Made by a program: the position numbers and the translations under genes | In this document: positions 34,108 to 42,994 of the stretch, piece after piece | Layout of the letters: every line of letters starts with the position of its first letter | Numbering within the stretch: position 1 is the stretch's first letter | Notes under the pieces: generated by a model | What the model saw: only the letters and a program-made list of their open reading frames with translations | What the model was told of the DNA's origin: nothing | Database searches by the model: none | Assembly (NCBI RefSeq): GCF_001295795.1 | Contig: NZ_LJHY01000065.1 | Location: 1-64,000, forward strand | Source of the DNA: Novosphingobium sp. AAP83 | Lineage (GTDB): Bacteria; Pseudomonadota; Alphaproteobacteria; Sphingomonadales; Sphingomonadaceae | Reading direction: 5' to 3' | DNA length: 64,000 nt

Positions 34108-35706
34108 ATCCGTCGCGAACTGCCGGCGCAGTTGTCGCTGGCGCTCGATATTGCGGGGTTAAGCCTAGGCCAATGGCTTTCGCAGACTAGCGTCGCAATG
34201 CGGTTCGGTTTCGTTGCCAATTCTTGTGATTCCGGAGCGGTCATGGCCCTCGGCACCGAACTTCGCCGCATTGCTGACGAACGCTCGTTGCCAATCGCGA
34301 TTGACGATCTCGCCCTTGGTCACGAAGCGGCCGTGATCGCAGCCGCAGTCTGCGTCGAGACTGAACTCGCGATGGCTGACGGCTACCTGTTCTTCCAGCG
34401 CCCCCGTGCCCGCTTGCGTCGGATGACCCGCCTACATCGACTGCTGTGCGCGCATCGTGGGTCGATGTCGTTGTATGAACTGGAAGATGCCTATACTGCA
34501 GCGTTCGACGATGATCCGTGTTCGCTGCGCGACTTCGACATCGTCATGGACATCGCTCCGCATCTTTTTCTGGAGGTTGAAGACGGCCTGTGGCTGGCGG
34601 TAGGTAGCGGCCCGCAAGACAACCCATTGCCGCAAGCGCTCGCTGAGCTGCGATCTCCAGAGCCAATCGACCCGCTTACGATCGCCGGCTCCTTGATGGG
34701 TGCACTTCGCAGCAGAGGGCCGACAGCGGTAGTCGAGCTCTACCGGGATGCGGATGCCATCCTCGAGCCAGGCCGGTCGCGCAACAGTGTCGCCCCGGTG
34801 ATGGTGAGCCGACCCGACCTGTTCCTCCGCGTCCTCCCCAGTGTGTTCGCCCTCAACGAGCATCGGCTTGACGAAGAGGCGCTATTGTCGGGGGATTTGC
34901 CTTATTTGCTCAACGAGCCCCAGGCGCGGGCCTATGCCTTCGGCCGCAAGGCCGGCGAGCCATGGGGGACCTACCGCCTGTGGACACCAGCGGCGGAATA
35001 TCGCTTGTGCAGCTGGGCGCGGTTCGATGCGCCTCCGCAGCTCTATCACTCGCTACTGGCGGTTGCGTCGATTAACCACTGGCCAGTGGCCGAGACGGTT
35101 CAGGCGGACTGGCGCCGCCATCGGGCGCTCGAAGGCCGCTTCGAGATTACTGTGTCAGGCAAGATTCCAGATCCCGAGCCGAGACCAGAATTGGACCGAG
35201 TTTTGGCCGCGTGCCGAATTGCCCGCGAGCGCGGCAATCTCAACTGGCTCGCGGTCAATCGAATGATGGGTCGCCGGCTCGATGCGGCAGGCGGCCAAGG
35301 GTTGCTGGCGCTCATGCTCGCACTAGACTGCGTCTCGCTCCCGGAGGGTCAGGACGGTGAATTGCTGCTGATGGCGCACCCGGCGACCGAACGGGCCAAT
35401 ACCCTAGCCGACGAACTTGCGCTGGCGCGCATGCAAACCGGCAATCTCGATTGGGAGAGCGCGTTGGGCCAGGCATTGCGGTCGGAGGCTATGGCAGCGG
35501 CATCGTCCGTACTTGGTTGGGCGACCCCGGATCACATCGCCTCCCTATTTGGAGAAGCCTCCGCACATTCGGCGGATGCGGTGAGCAAAGCCGAAGATGA
35601 GGATGAGGACGAGGATGATCTGTTCGCACGATTGATGCGCGAACATCGCCGCACGACAGAAGTGGCCCGCCGCGACGCAACAGCGGAATGGCTGCTCGAT
35701 GAATGA
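34108..35706 (+). CDS. continuation of the sigma/alpha-CTD protein after TAG 34105
   Basis: The frame is in register with the preceding gene and reads on directly after the amber codon (IRRELPAQLSLALDIAGLS). The first possible start is TTG 34132, without a ribosome site, giving 524 residues. No known domain is evident. The region holds mixed helical segments with a possible winged-helix stretch (LHRLLCAHRGSMSLYELEDAY), and the C-terminus has a run of acidic residues (EDEDEDEDD). Either the amber codon is read through, the gene is broken, or there is a sequencing error. Its end overlaps the helicase start by 8 bp, so the module stays translationally linked. Confidence 0.6.
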   Translation: MRRELPAQLSLALDIAGLSLGQWLSQTSVAMRFGFVANSCDSGAVMALGTELRRIADERSLPIAIDDLALGHEAAVIAAAVCVETELAMADGYLFFQRPRARLRRMTRLHRLLCAHRGSMSLYELEDAYTAAFDDDPCSLRDFDIVMDIAPHLFLEVEDGLWLAVGSGPQDNPLPQALAELRSPEPIDPLTIAGSLMGALRSRGPTAVVELYRDADAILEPGRSRNSVAPVMVSRPDLFLRVLPSVFALNEHRLDEEALLSGDLPYLLNEPQARAYAFGRKAGEPWGTYRLWTPAAEYRLCSWARFDAPPQLYHSLLAVASINHWPVAETVQADWRRHRALEGRFEITVSGKIPDPEPRPELDRVLAACRIARERGNLNWLAVNRMMGRRLDAAGGQGLLALMLALDCVSLPEGQDGELLLMAHPATERANTLADELALARMQTGNLDWESALGQALRSEAMAAASSVLGWATPDHIASLFGEASAHSADAVSKAEDEDEDEDDLFARLMREHRRTTEVARRDATAEWLLDE

Positions 35707-37672
35707 GACAGGGTCACCTCGTATCATGACCGCAATCGACCAGCTCAAAGGCCATTATCGTAGTGGCCGTGACGATCTTTCCGCGGCATTCTTTCAGCCA
35801 TGTATGCGCGAGGCGAGCCGTTATCGGCGTGCCGTCGGCTATTTCTCGACCTCGGCATTGCTCAGTTGGACTGACGCCTTGCCACGGCTAGCTCTCGAGG
35901 ATGGCTTGAAGATCCAGCTGATCGCGTCGCCCGAACTGTCCGAGCAGGACCGCGATACGCTGCGCGGTCTTGGGTCGGCCGAGCAGCGCGATGCCTACCG
36001 TGCGATAGTCGTCGAAAAGGTGCTCGAAACGATCGTCGCTCTTATCGAGACCCCGTCCGACATCGGCCTGCGCGCGCAAATTTTCGCTTGGCTCGTCGCG
36101 AATGAACGGCTCGAGCTGCGCTTCGCGTTCGCCGAACATGTCGATGATCCAGGGATCTTCCACGAGAAGATCGGCATTTTCGACTTTTCCGAGAATCGAA
36201 CGGTGGCCTTTACCGGTTCGGCCAATGAGACGTTAGGCGGGCACCGCCGCAACTATGAATCGATCGATGTCTATCGTAGCTGGCTCGCGGGTGAGACCGA
36301 GCGGGTCGCGGTCAAATGCGAGCAATTCGAGGAAGCTTGGAACGGTCTGGCGGAAGGCCTGAGCGTGCTTGCGCCCAAAGGCGAGGTATTGGAACGGCTC
36401 CGTGCTCGGGCACCGCGGGGCCTGCGCAATCAGTCGACACTAGCTCCGAGCGCGCCGGATCCGCGCTGGCGGCACCAAGATGATGCTGTGGATGCCTTCA
36501 TGGAAGCGCGCGCCGGCATTCTCGAAATGGCAACTGGCACGGGGAAGACCCGCACGGCGATTAAGATCCTCGACCGGCTCATCGCCGAGGGACAGATCGA
36601 CAGCGCGATCATCACCATGGATGGGACCGACCTGCTCGACCAATGGGCCGCCGAGCTCGATGGCTGGGCACTACGGCAAAAGCCGGCCTGGCTGGTGTAC
36701 AAGCATTTCGAACGTCACCATGAGCTCGGTGAATTCGCGCTCGACCCGGATCATGCGCTTCTCGTCATCTCGCGCGAGCAGCTCCACAAAATCCTCTCAC
36801 GGCTGCCCGACAAGGCGAAGGCGAAGATGCTCATCGTCCACGACGAAGTGCACGGTCTTGGAACACCGTCGCTCGTGCGCAATCTCGACAGCGCCCACAA
36901 CGCATTCACTTGGAAGCTAGGCCTGAGCGCCACGCCAGACCGCGCTTACGACTCAGTAGGTAACGCATTCATCCAGTCCGCGTTGGGACCGACCCTGTTT
37001 GAGTTTCCGCTCGAAGCTGCAATTCGCCGCGGCGTCTTGAGCGAATTCGACTATCTGCCGCTTCCTTATGACCTGACCGATGGCGACCGCGATCGCTTGT
37101 CGGCCGTCTATGCCAAGAAGGCTGCGCGTGCGCATGAGGGCAATCCCATGCGCGATGAAGAATTGTGGACCGAAATCGCCAAGGTCTACAAAACTGCTGA
37201 AATGAAGCCGTCGGTATTCGCCGATCATTTGCGCGATCATTCAGACTGGCTGACCCGCGCGATTCTGTTTGTCGAGACCAAGGAATACGGCGCGCAGATC
37301 CTGACGATCATCGACCGCTATACGCATCGCTATCGGACCTATTATGCCGATGATGACCGTGCCCATTTGGTCAGCTTCGCCAATGGCGAAATTGACAGTC
37401 TGATCACTTGCCACCGCATCAGCCAGGGCATTGACATCCGCTCATTGTCGACCGTGGTTCTGTTTGCTTCGGCCCGCGCCAAGCTCGAGACGATCCAACG
37501 GATCGGCCGGGTGCTGCGAACCGATCCCGACGATCCCGGCAAGCGGGCACTCGTGATCGACTTTGTTCGTCCAGCCGCGCCCGGCGAAACCTTCCTAAAT
37601 GCCGACCAGGAGCGTAGCACCTGGCTGACCGACCTTGCCATGACCAGAAGGGATCCGAACGATGGCGCTTGA
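35699..37672 (+). CDS. PLD-nuclease / DEAD-like helicase fusion
   Basis: The 657-residue protein has an N-terminal phospholipase D-type nuclease domain. The HKD-like motif is His155-X-Lys157 (GIFHEKIGIFDFS) with Ser174, Asn176 and Glu177 (FTGSANE). A superfamily 2 helicase follows: Walker A ATGTGKT at 278-284, DEVH at 382-385, SATP at 410-413 and QRIGRVLR at 600-607. PLD-helicase proteins are common nucleases of defence islands. Here it would be the DNA-cutting part of the candidate Dnd-linked effector. ATG 35699 overlaps the previous stop; ATG 35726 is an alternative start. It overlaps the next gene by 11 bp. Confidence 0.85.
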   Translation: MNETGSPRIMTAIDQLKGHYRSGRDDLSAAFFQPCMREASRYRRAVGYFSTSALLSWTDALPRLALEDGLKIQLIASPELSEQDRDTLRGLGSAEQRDAYRAIVVEKVLETIVALIETPSDIGLRAQIFAWLVANERLELRFAFAEHVDDPGIFHEKIGIFDFSENRTVAFTGSANETLGGHRRNYESIDVYRSWLAGETERVAVKCEQFEEAWNGLAEGLSVLAPKGEVLERLRARAPRGLRNQSTLAPSAPDPRWRHQDDAVDAFMEARAGILEMATGTGKTRTAIKILDRLIAEGQIDSAIITMDGTDLLDQWAAELDGWALRQKPAWLVYKHFERHHELGEFALDPDHALLVISREQLHKILSRLPDKAKAKMLIVHDEVHGLGTPSLVRNLDSAHNAFTWKLGLSATPDRAYDSVGNAFIQSALGPTLFEFPLEAAIRRGVLSEFDYLPLPYDLTDGDRDRLSAVYAKKAARAHEGNPMRDEELWTEIAKVYKTAEMKPSVFADHLRDHSDWLTRAILFVETKEYGAQILTIIDRYTHRYRTYYADDDRAHLVSFANGEIDSLITCHRISQGIDIRSLSTVVLFASARAKLETIQRIGRVLRTDPDDPGKRALVIDFVRPAAPGETFLNADQERSTWLTDLAMTRRDPNDGA

Positions 37673-37859
37673 CACTGCGCTTGCCGGCGCGCTCAAAGCT
37701 GCAGCCAAGGAGGCTGGGCAACCCGACGCGGTCGCCAATCGCCTGCTCGCCTGGCTGACCAATATGAGTGACAGTGAGCTGAGCCGAGATGCTCGCGGCC
37801 AATTCTACGACGATGTGCGCCAGGCCGTCTTGCTGCCGGGGGCTGACGATGCGGATTGA
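37662..37859 (+). CDS. small acidic protein, 65 aa, between helicase and ATPase
   Basis: The 65-residue frame starts at ATG 37662 inside the last codons of the helicase gene and ends 11 bp inside the ATPase gene. Overlap at both ends argues that it is real and coupled. The protein is helical and acidic (LLAWLTNMSDSELSRDARGQF). I recognise no family. It could be an adaptor or subunit of the helicase or ATPase. Confidence 0.62.
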   Translation: MALDTALAGALKAAAKEAGQPDAVANRLLAWLTNMSDSELSRDARGQFYDDVRQAVLLPGADDAD

Positions 37860-39825
37860 TCTCGCCGGCTGGTCAAGCAGTGGCCTTCGGACGCCTGATA
37901 TCGAAATCGATTTACTCGATAGCAATGGCGAGCCAGCGAAGGTCGCGCTCATTCAGATGCCCAACGGCACAGGTAAAACGACCACCCTTGAGCTTATCAA
38001 AGCGACGCTCAGCAATGAAGCAGCCAGCTGGACGCCCGACCAGGTTCGCCGACTACGCCGCCGCCACGACACCCGAGCCGAGGGCCAGTTCATCGTAAAG
38101 TTGCTCGTCAATGGTCGGCCGCTGACATTCGAGCTGACGCTTGATTTTGAGAATGGCGTCGCGCGCTATCGCACCACCAACGTCGGTAGCGGCGGCATTG
38201 TTACGGGCTGGGCTCCGTCCCCCGAAGTGCATCAATTTCTCTCGCCAGAATTCCTGCGCCTGTTCATCTTCGATGGCGAATTTGCGGATGAATTGTTCGA
38301 TCCCAAGAAGGCCGAGGCGGACCGGGCAATCGATGCCCTTTGCCAACTGTATCTACTCGGCGAAGTATCGCAGTTCGCCGAGGAGGAATGGGAACGGCGC
38401 TCGAAAGCCAGCGGCCCAAAGACCGACAGCGGCTTGCAACGGTATCTCAACGAGCAGACTGCTTTAATCAAGCGCCGCGACGAACTTCAAAAGATGGACT
38501 CTCACGCCTCGCGCGAGATTGGCATCCACTCCAAGGAGATTGCCGACCTTGAGGCAAAGATCAATCAGCGCCTCGCCAGCATGAAATCTACCCAAGCCGA
38601 ACACGCGACCGCGCTCAATGCGCTCGGCGAAGCCGAGCGCGACTTGCTCGCCGCTACCAGTGCCGCGATGACCGCGATCCGCATGCCACTTGCAATGAAT
38701 GCAGCGTTCGGCGCTTCGCTCGTCGAGCTCAAGGAAAATCTCGACTTGCTGCGGCTGCCGGAGAACACCTCCGCGCAGTTCTTCGAGGAGCTGATCAACG
38801 AAGCTGAATGTATTTGCGGCCGCGAAATGACCTCCGGTGCCCGGCATGAAATCACCACTCGTTCCAAGCGGTATCTTGACGCCGACGAGTCCGGGACGAT
38901 TAACGCACTGAAATCCGACATCGACAAGTTCACTGCGAGCCAGGGCGAGGATTCGCCCGACGAGAAGCTTGCTGCGCAACTGCGCTCGCTCGGTGTAGCC
39001 CGCCGTGCCCAGCACAAAGCCGAACAGCTTGTGCGCACCTTGAAACAGCAGCTCATCGACGAGGGCGACGAACAGCTTAAGGCATGGGAAGCTGCGCTCG
39101 ACGAGCATAAGAGCAAGCATGCGGAATTTCGGGCAGTCATCGACTCAATTGCAGGCGAAGGCCATCCCGACGACAAGCCGATTTTCTCCCTGAAGCTCAT
39201 TGAGCGCAAGCTTAAAGAAGTGAGCGCGAAGATCGCCGAGATCACCGAAACCGTTACGCTGCGTAAGCAGACCGACATCCTGAAGGATATCTTGGTTCGC
39301 GCCGCTACGATTGCGCGCGGTCAGATCCGAGACGAACTCGTGATCGAGGCCAACCAGCGCATCAAGGAAATCCTGATCAACGATCCGCTCGAAATTTCCA
39401 AGATCGACCGTTCGCTCAGGCTAGCTGGCCAAGACGGCGCAAGCGTCGGGCAAACACTGTCGGTTGGTTACACATTCTTGATGAGCGTGCTCAACCGTGG
39501 CAACAACAACTTCCCACTAGTCGTCGATAGCCCGGCTAACCCGATTGATGGCGATGTCCGCGAAAATATCGCAGCACTGATCCCGTCGCTCTGCACGCAA
39601 TTCGTCGGCTTCACGATCAACACCGAGCGACCGGGCTTTGTTCTTCCCCTCGAAAAGGCAGCAGGAACAGTCAAGTATTTGACGATGTTCCGAAAGACCG
39701 ACGGCACTGCGCGCCTGCTCCCTGGCTTACCTGTCGCAGGCGTCGTTCAGACTGAAAGCGCGGTGCTTGTGGAGGATCGCGATTACTTCATGAGCTTTGG
39801 CCTTAAAGACGAGAAGGAGGCCTGA
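37849..39825 (+). CDS. SMC/DndD-like ATPase of the putative effector module
   Basis: The 658-residue protein is an ABC-type ATPase with long coiled coils. Features are Walker A MPNGTGKT (37-44), the DndD-like box FIFDGEFADELF (139-150), and a coiled-coil centre at about 195-460 with Cys321 and Cys323 (ECICGRE). A signature-like LSVGYTF lies near 537 and Walker B FPLVVDSPA at 555-563. It resembles DndD, and a bona fide DndD is encoded at 40988-42994, so this is a second, diverged relative. The CXC pair is not the classic CXXC zinc hook. It probably senses or loads on DNA for the PLD-helicase. ATG 37849 is used. Confidence 0.8.
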   Translation: MRIDLAGWSSSGLRTPDIEIDLLDSNGEPAKVALIQMPNGTGKTTTLELIKATLSNEAASWTPDQVRRLRRRHDTRAEGQFIVKLLVNGRPLTFELTLDFENGVARYRTTNVGSGGIVTGWAPSPEVHQFLSPEFLRLFIFDGEFADELFDPKKAEADRAIDALCQLYLLGEVSQFAEEEWERRSKASGPKTDSGLQRYLNEQTALIKRRDELQKMDSHASREIGIHSKEIADLEAKINQRLASMKSTQAEHATALNALGEAERDLLAATSAAMTAIRMPLAMNAAFGASLVELKENLDLLRLPENTSAQFFEELINEAECICGREMTSGARHEITTRSKRYLDADESGTINALKSDIDKFTASQGEDSPDEKLAAQLRSLGVARRAQHKAEQLVRTLKQQLIDEGDEQLKAWEAALDEHKSKHAEFRAVIDSIAGEGHPDDKPIFSLKLIERKLKEVSAKIAEITETVTLRKQTDILKDILVRAATIARGQIRDELVIEANQRIKEILINDPLEISKIDRSLRLAGQDGASVGQTLSVGYTFLMSVLNRGNNNFPLVVDSPANPIDGDVRENIAALIPSLCTQFVGFTINTERPGFVLPLEKAAGTVKYLTMFRKTDGTARLLPGLPVAGVVQTESAVLVEDRDYFMSFGLKDEKEA

Positions 39826-39828
39826 TCC

Positions 39829-40305
39829 ATGGCGATGTTTCGACTGCGCACTGACGCTGAGGCTTGGTTCTCGGAAATCGAGAAAACTCAGCATGTCCGC
39901 TCAAAATTTGACCTCTATTATTTCTGCCTGATGGCTGGATTCGCAAGCGGTCGCTCGAACGAAACGCACATCACTGGCGCGGGCTCGAAAGAATTCATCG
40001 ACTATTTCATCGACGATTATAAGTCGGCCAGCACCCTACTGATCGGTTTACTCGTCATCGCAGAGATGAAGTATAAGGGCATCGACGTTACCGAGAAAAC
40101 GTCGGTCCGCGGGCTGTTTAAGGACATTGTCGATGCAAGGAATGGCAACAATCAACTGACCGAGCACGGCATGAAACGCATGAATGCCTATGCAAGCGGC
40201 GGCTTCGAATATCTATCACAGAAGCGCGACACCAAGCCTTATTCGATCGAGGAATTTCTACGCGACTATGTTGCCCTGATCGGCGACGCTTTGACCCCGG
40301 CCTGA
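39829..40305 (+). CDS. 158-aa protein closing the putative effector module
   Basis: The protein starts 3 bp after the ATPase stop (ATG 39829; a second Met follows two codons later). It is mostly helical, with the phrase FDLYYFCLMAGFASGR near residue 27 and DYFIDDYKSASTLLIGLLVIAE near 58. I recognise no catalytic motif. Small proteins with similar openings occur beside Dnd-type genes, so it may be a partner of the ATPase, as DndE is of DndD. Function is unknown. Confidence 0.65.
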   Translation: MAMFRLRTDAEAWFSEIEKTQHVRSKFDLYYFCLMAGFASGRSNETHITGAGSKEFIDYFIDDYKSASTLLIGLLVIAEMKYKGIDVTEKTSVRGLFKDIVDARNGNNQLTEHGMKRMNAYASGGFEYLSQKRDTKPYSIEEFLRDYVALIGDALTPA

Positions 40306-40614
40306 GTGGCGTCAACTATTCGATGGCCAATCAGTGACATGCCTTTTTCAGCGGGTTCGGCTTCCCATGCGCACCATAGTCCAATCCGGCCAGTTGCATC
40401 GAGGAGCCTTGCCGCTTCATTGGCCTAGGTTACCTACAGCCAGCAAAGGCGCGTCGCAGAACAACAATTGGTCGAGCGCTGAAAGGTGGGCGTAAGCCAT
40501 AGTCAAAAAAGGTACGCACCGGAGCTAACCAAACAGCTGTTGAGCGCTAGGCACGGAGGGCTAGACGCCGCTTGATGGAGTAAGATCGGAACGGTCTCGG
40601 GCGACCTCCATTTC
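40306..40614. other. convergent intergenic region between effector module and dndE
   Basis: This 309-bp gap lies between two convergent transcripts. No protein-like frame and no strong intrinsic terminator hairpin is seen on either strand. It may contain the 3' ends of both operons. Confidence 0.5.
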
Positions 40615-40998
40615 TCAAACGGCGCGGTCCGCTCGGTTGATCAGATCAGCGATGCTGCGCAGCTTGCGGTCGCCCGCGAGATAGGACAGTCCGCGATGAA
40701 TATGCAGGCGCAGCTGTTGCGCGACCAACTCGTCATCGTCTCCCAGTCCATCTTCGAAACAGCGCTGTTTTACCAGCGCGAGTAAGATGTCGGCATAGCG
40801 GCCGCCAAAAACCTCCCAGCTCATCTCGAGATTGCTGTCCGCAGGGATCTTTGCTGCCGGTGGAGGAATGGTCTCTGCGAGCGAAGTACACAAGCCCCAG
40901 CGCGCCAGGACATTCATGTGCTCGATGCCGGTGTGTCGCTTGAGCCGAGAGAGCTGCTCACGCGCCGTTTGTGAAAAACGGATTGATCTAACCGACAT
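40615..40998 (-). CDS. dndE: DndE, DNA phosphorothioation protein
   Basis: The 127-residue protein begins MSVRSIRFSQTAREQLSRLK, the usual DndE opening. It continues with the conserved RWGLCTSL and ends in HIHRGLSYLAGD plus a short helix. DndE binds nicked DNA and is needed with DndC and DndD to place sulfur in the backbone. ATG 40998 overlaps the dndD 3' end by 11 bp; the longer frame to 41220 is a shadow of dndD. It is the last gene of the dndBCDE operon. Confidence 0.88.
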   Translation of the reverse strand: MSVRSIRFSQTAREQLSRLKRHTGIEHMNVLARWGLCTSLAETIPPPAAKIPADSNLEMSWEVFGGRYADILLALVKQRCFEDGLGDDDELVAQQLRLHIHRGLSYLAGDRKLRSIADLINRADRAV

Positions 40999-42994
40999 AA
41001 GCGGACTCGCTAATAGTTCCAGGCTCGCTGAAATAGCCGGGTTCGACGCTGGTCGTCCCACGTTCCTCGTGGAACTGAAGGTGGTAGACCCGGCCGACGA
41101 ATGGCTTGAGCGCTTCGAAATAGCCGCCAGAGATTTCCTCGTCGGTCGAAAGCAGGATGACTTGGTGGCTAGCCAGTGGGAAATAGTGAGTAACGAGCCG
41201 ACGGCGATGGGAACTATCAAGCCTACCTAGCGGCGTGTCGATCACCATCGGAAGCGGCCGACCTGATGCGCGCGCCAAGCCCCACAGAACCGATGTCGCT
41301 AGCAATTGGCGTTCGCCCGCCGACAAACGATCGGGGGGCAGCGGATTACCGTCGCGCCCCGTCAGCGCGAGCTGGAAGCTTTCCGGGTCGATCCGCAAAT
41401 TGACGACCAGTGTCTTCTTGCGAAGAAGCTGCTGGAAGCTGTCGAGAACCAACGCTTCAATCCGCACGAGATGGCGGCGGATGACCGCATCGCGGAATTT
41501 GTCGAGCGTATCGCGCACCTTGCTTATGTGCAGAAGCACACGGGAACGATCATCCTGCGCGAGCTGCGCCTCTTTGTCATCTGCCGTGAACCGTGAAATC
41601 TCGGTTTGCGCGCGCTCGAGATCCCGGCGCAGCCGATCGAGCTGTTCGCCTTCGGCCTTTTGCTCAGTCTGCATTACCGCCTCACGGGCAATCAATTCGT
41701 CGCGCTCCGCCGACAATGCAGTCAGCGCTTCCGCAGTCGGTACCGCTGCGACCTGGTTGCGCGCATCCTCAAGCGCGATCCACGCGCTATGCTGATCGTC
41801 TAGCAGCGAAGGCAACATAGCGCGCGCCGCATCGAGCTCTTCGTCGGTCAGTTCGCGGAGCCGTTCCCGCCCGAGATCGCTCACGCCTAGTCGTGGGATC
41901 TCGACCGAATCGCGGCGCTTGGCGCGATCGTCGCGCAAAAAGTCGGTGAGAGACTTGAGGAGATCTGAACTTGGCTTCTGCTTTGCGATTGTCTCGACGA
42001 TATCGGCATCGCGTTGGGACAGCAACTTATCGGTCGCGAGCGCCTGCGCCGAGGCTGACTCTGCACGCACCTGCTTAGCAGTCCTCTGAAGAAGCGGCAG
42101 AACAAGTAACAGCGGCGAAGCACCCGCGGCCGCATCACGCAACGCCCGTTCGGTCGCGCGGAATTGCGCGTCTGCTGTCGAAAGCGTGCGCTCGAGTTCT
42201 CCACGCCGCTCGTAGAGATGGCCGCCTTCCTTGCGGAAGCGCTCCTCAAGCCGCGTTCTCAGACTAGCGATGCGGCCAAGTTCGGCTTCACGCTTGGCGT
42301 GCTCGGCATGGACCACCTCGATCCGATCACGTAGCTCCTCGCGCCGCAGCTCAAGCACCTTGAGTTGGTCCTGCTCTTCCTGGGGGCGCGCTTCCATCCG
42401 GCGTCGACGCTCGATCACCGATAGGTCGGAGCCAAGCTTCTCGACAAGATCAAGGCCAAGTAAGTTATAGACTGCTGTCTCAATAAGCCCGCTGGAACTA
42501 CGTGGGTCAGCATAGGCTTCGATCTGCTCGCCATCGAAAAGGAACAGATGCGCGATCCGCGAGGGCAAGAACTCCTCGACCTGCTCGGCCCAATGCTCGG
42601 TCGCCATAGCGTCAAAGCGATGATTGCGGACCACCTCGAGTTGGTCCTTGCAGCTCTTGGGTGTCCGCCGCCAACTGCGCTTTACATGATAAAGTTGCTC
42701 CTCACCATGAGACATGTGGCGGAAGCGCAGCTCGATCGTCGCACTGTTCGCGCCATTACCGCGGTGGATGGAGCCATCGAGGTATTGCTCATAGCTCACG
42801 CCTTCACGTCGCGAGGAACGCGCGAGCGGGCCGAACAGGCAAAGCTGAATGGCGTCGAGCAGGGTAGTCTTGCCTGCACCATTGAGCCCGCCAAACAGGA
42901 TGATCGGCTGCTCGGGTGACGGTGGGGTCAGATCGACGACGACCCGACCGCCATATTGGCCGAAATCATGCAAAATGAGTTGGTCGATAATCAC
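40988..42994 (-). CDS. dndD: DndD, SMC-like ATPase of DNA phosphorothioation
   Basis: The 668-residue ATPase has Walker A GGLNGAGKTT (35-44), the family box FLFDGEQIEAYAD (151-163), a long coiled-coil middle, the ABC signature LSAGERQ (557-563) and Walker B MVIDTPLGRLD (from 583). It provides ATP-driven DNA binding or nicking for sulfur insertion. The GTG start at 42994 overlaps the dndC stop. It differs enough from the 37849-39825 ATPase that the two are not recent duplicates. Confidence 0.92.
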   Translation of the reverse strand: MIIDQLILHDFGQYGGRVVVDLTPPSPEQPIILFGGLNGAGKTTLLDAIQLCLFGPLARSSRREGVSYEQYLDGSIHRGNGANSATIELRFRHMSHGEEQLYHVKRSWRRTPKSCKDQLEVVRNHRFDAMATEHWAEQVEEFLPSRIAHLFLFDGEQIEAYADPRSSSGLIETAVYNLLGLDLVEKLGSDLSVIERRRRMEARPQEEQDQLKVLELRREELRDRIEVVHAEHAKREAELGRIASLRTRLEERFRKEGGHLYERRGELERTLSTADAQFRATERALRDAAAGASPLLLVLPLLQRTAKQVRAESASAQALATDKLLSQRDADIVETIAKQKPSSDLLKSLTDFLRDDRAKRRDSVEIPRLGVSDLGRERLRELTDEELDAARAMLPSLLDDQHSAWIALEDARNQVAAVPTAEALTALSAERDELIAREAVMQTEQKAEGEQLDRLRRDLERAQTEISRFTADDKEAQLAQDDRSRVLLHISKVRDTLDKFRDAVIRRHLVRIEALVLDSFQQLLRKKTLVVNLRIDPESFQLALTGRDGNPLPPDRLSAGERQLLATSVLWGLARASGRPLPMVIDTPLGRLDSSHRRRLVTHYFPLASHQVILLSTDEEISGGYFEALKPFVGRVYHLQFHEERGTTSVEPGYFSEPGTISESAYVG

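Noticed and set aside
40832..41230. 132-residue plus-strand frame across dndE and dndD
   Set aside because: Antisense of two well-identified genes.
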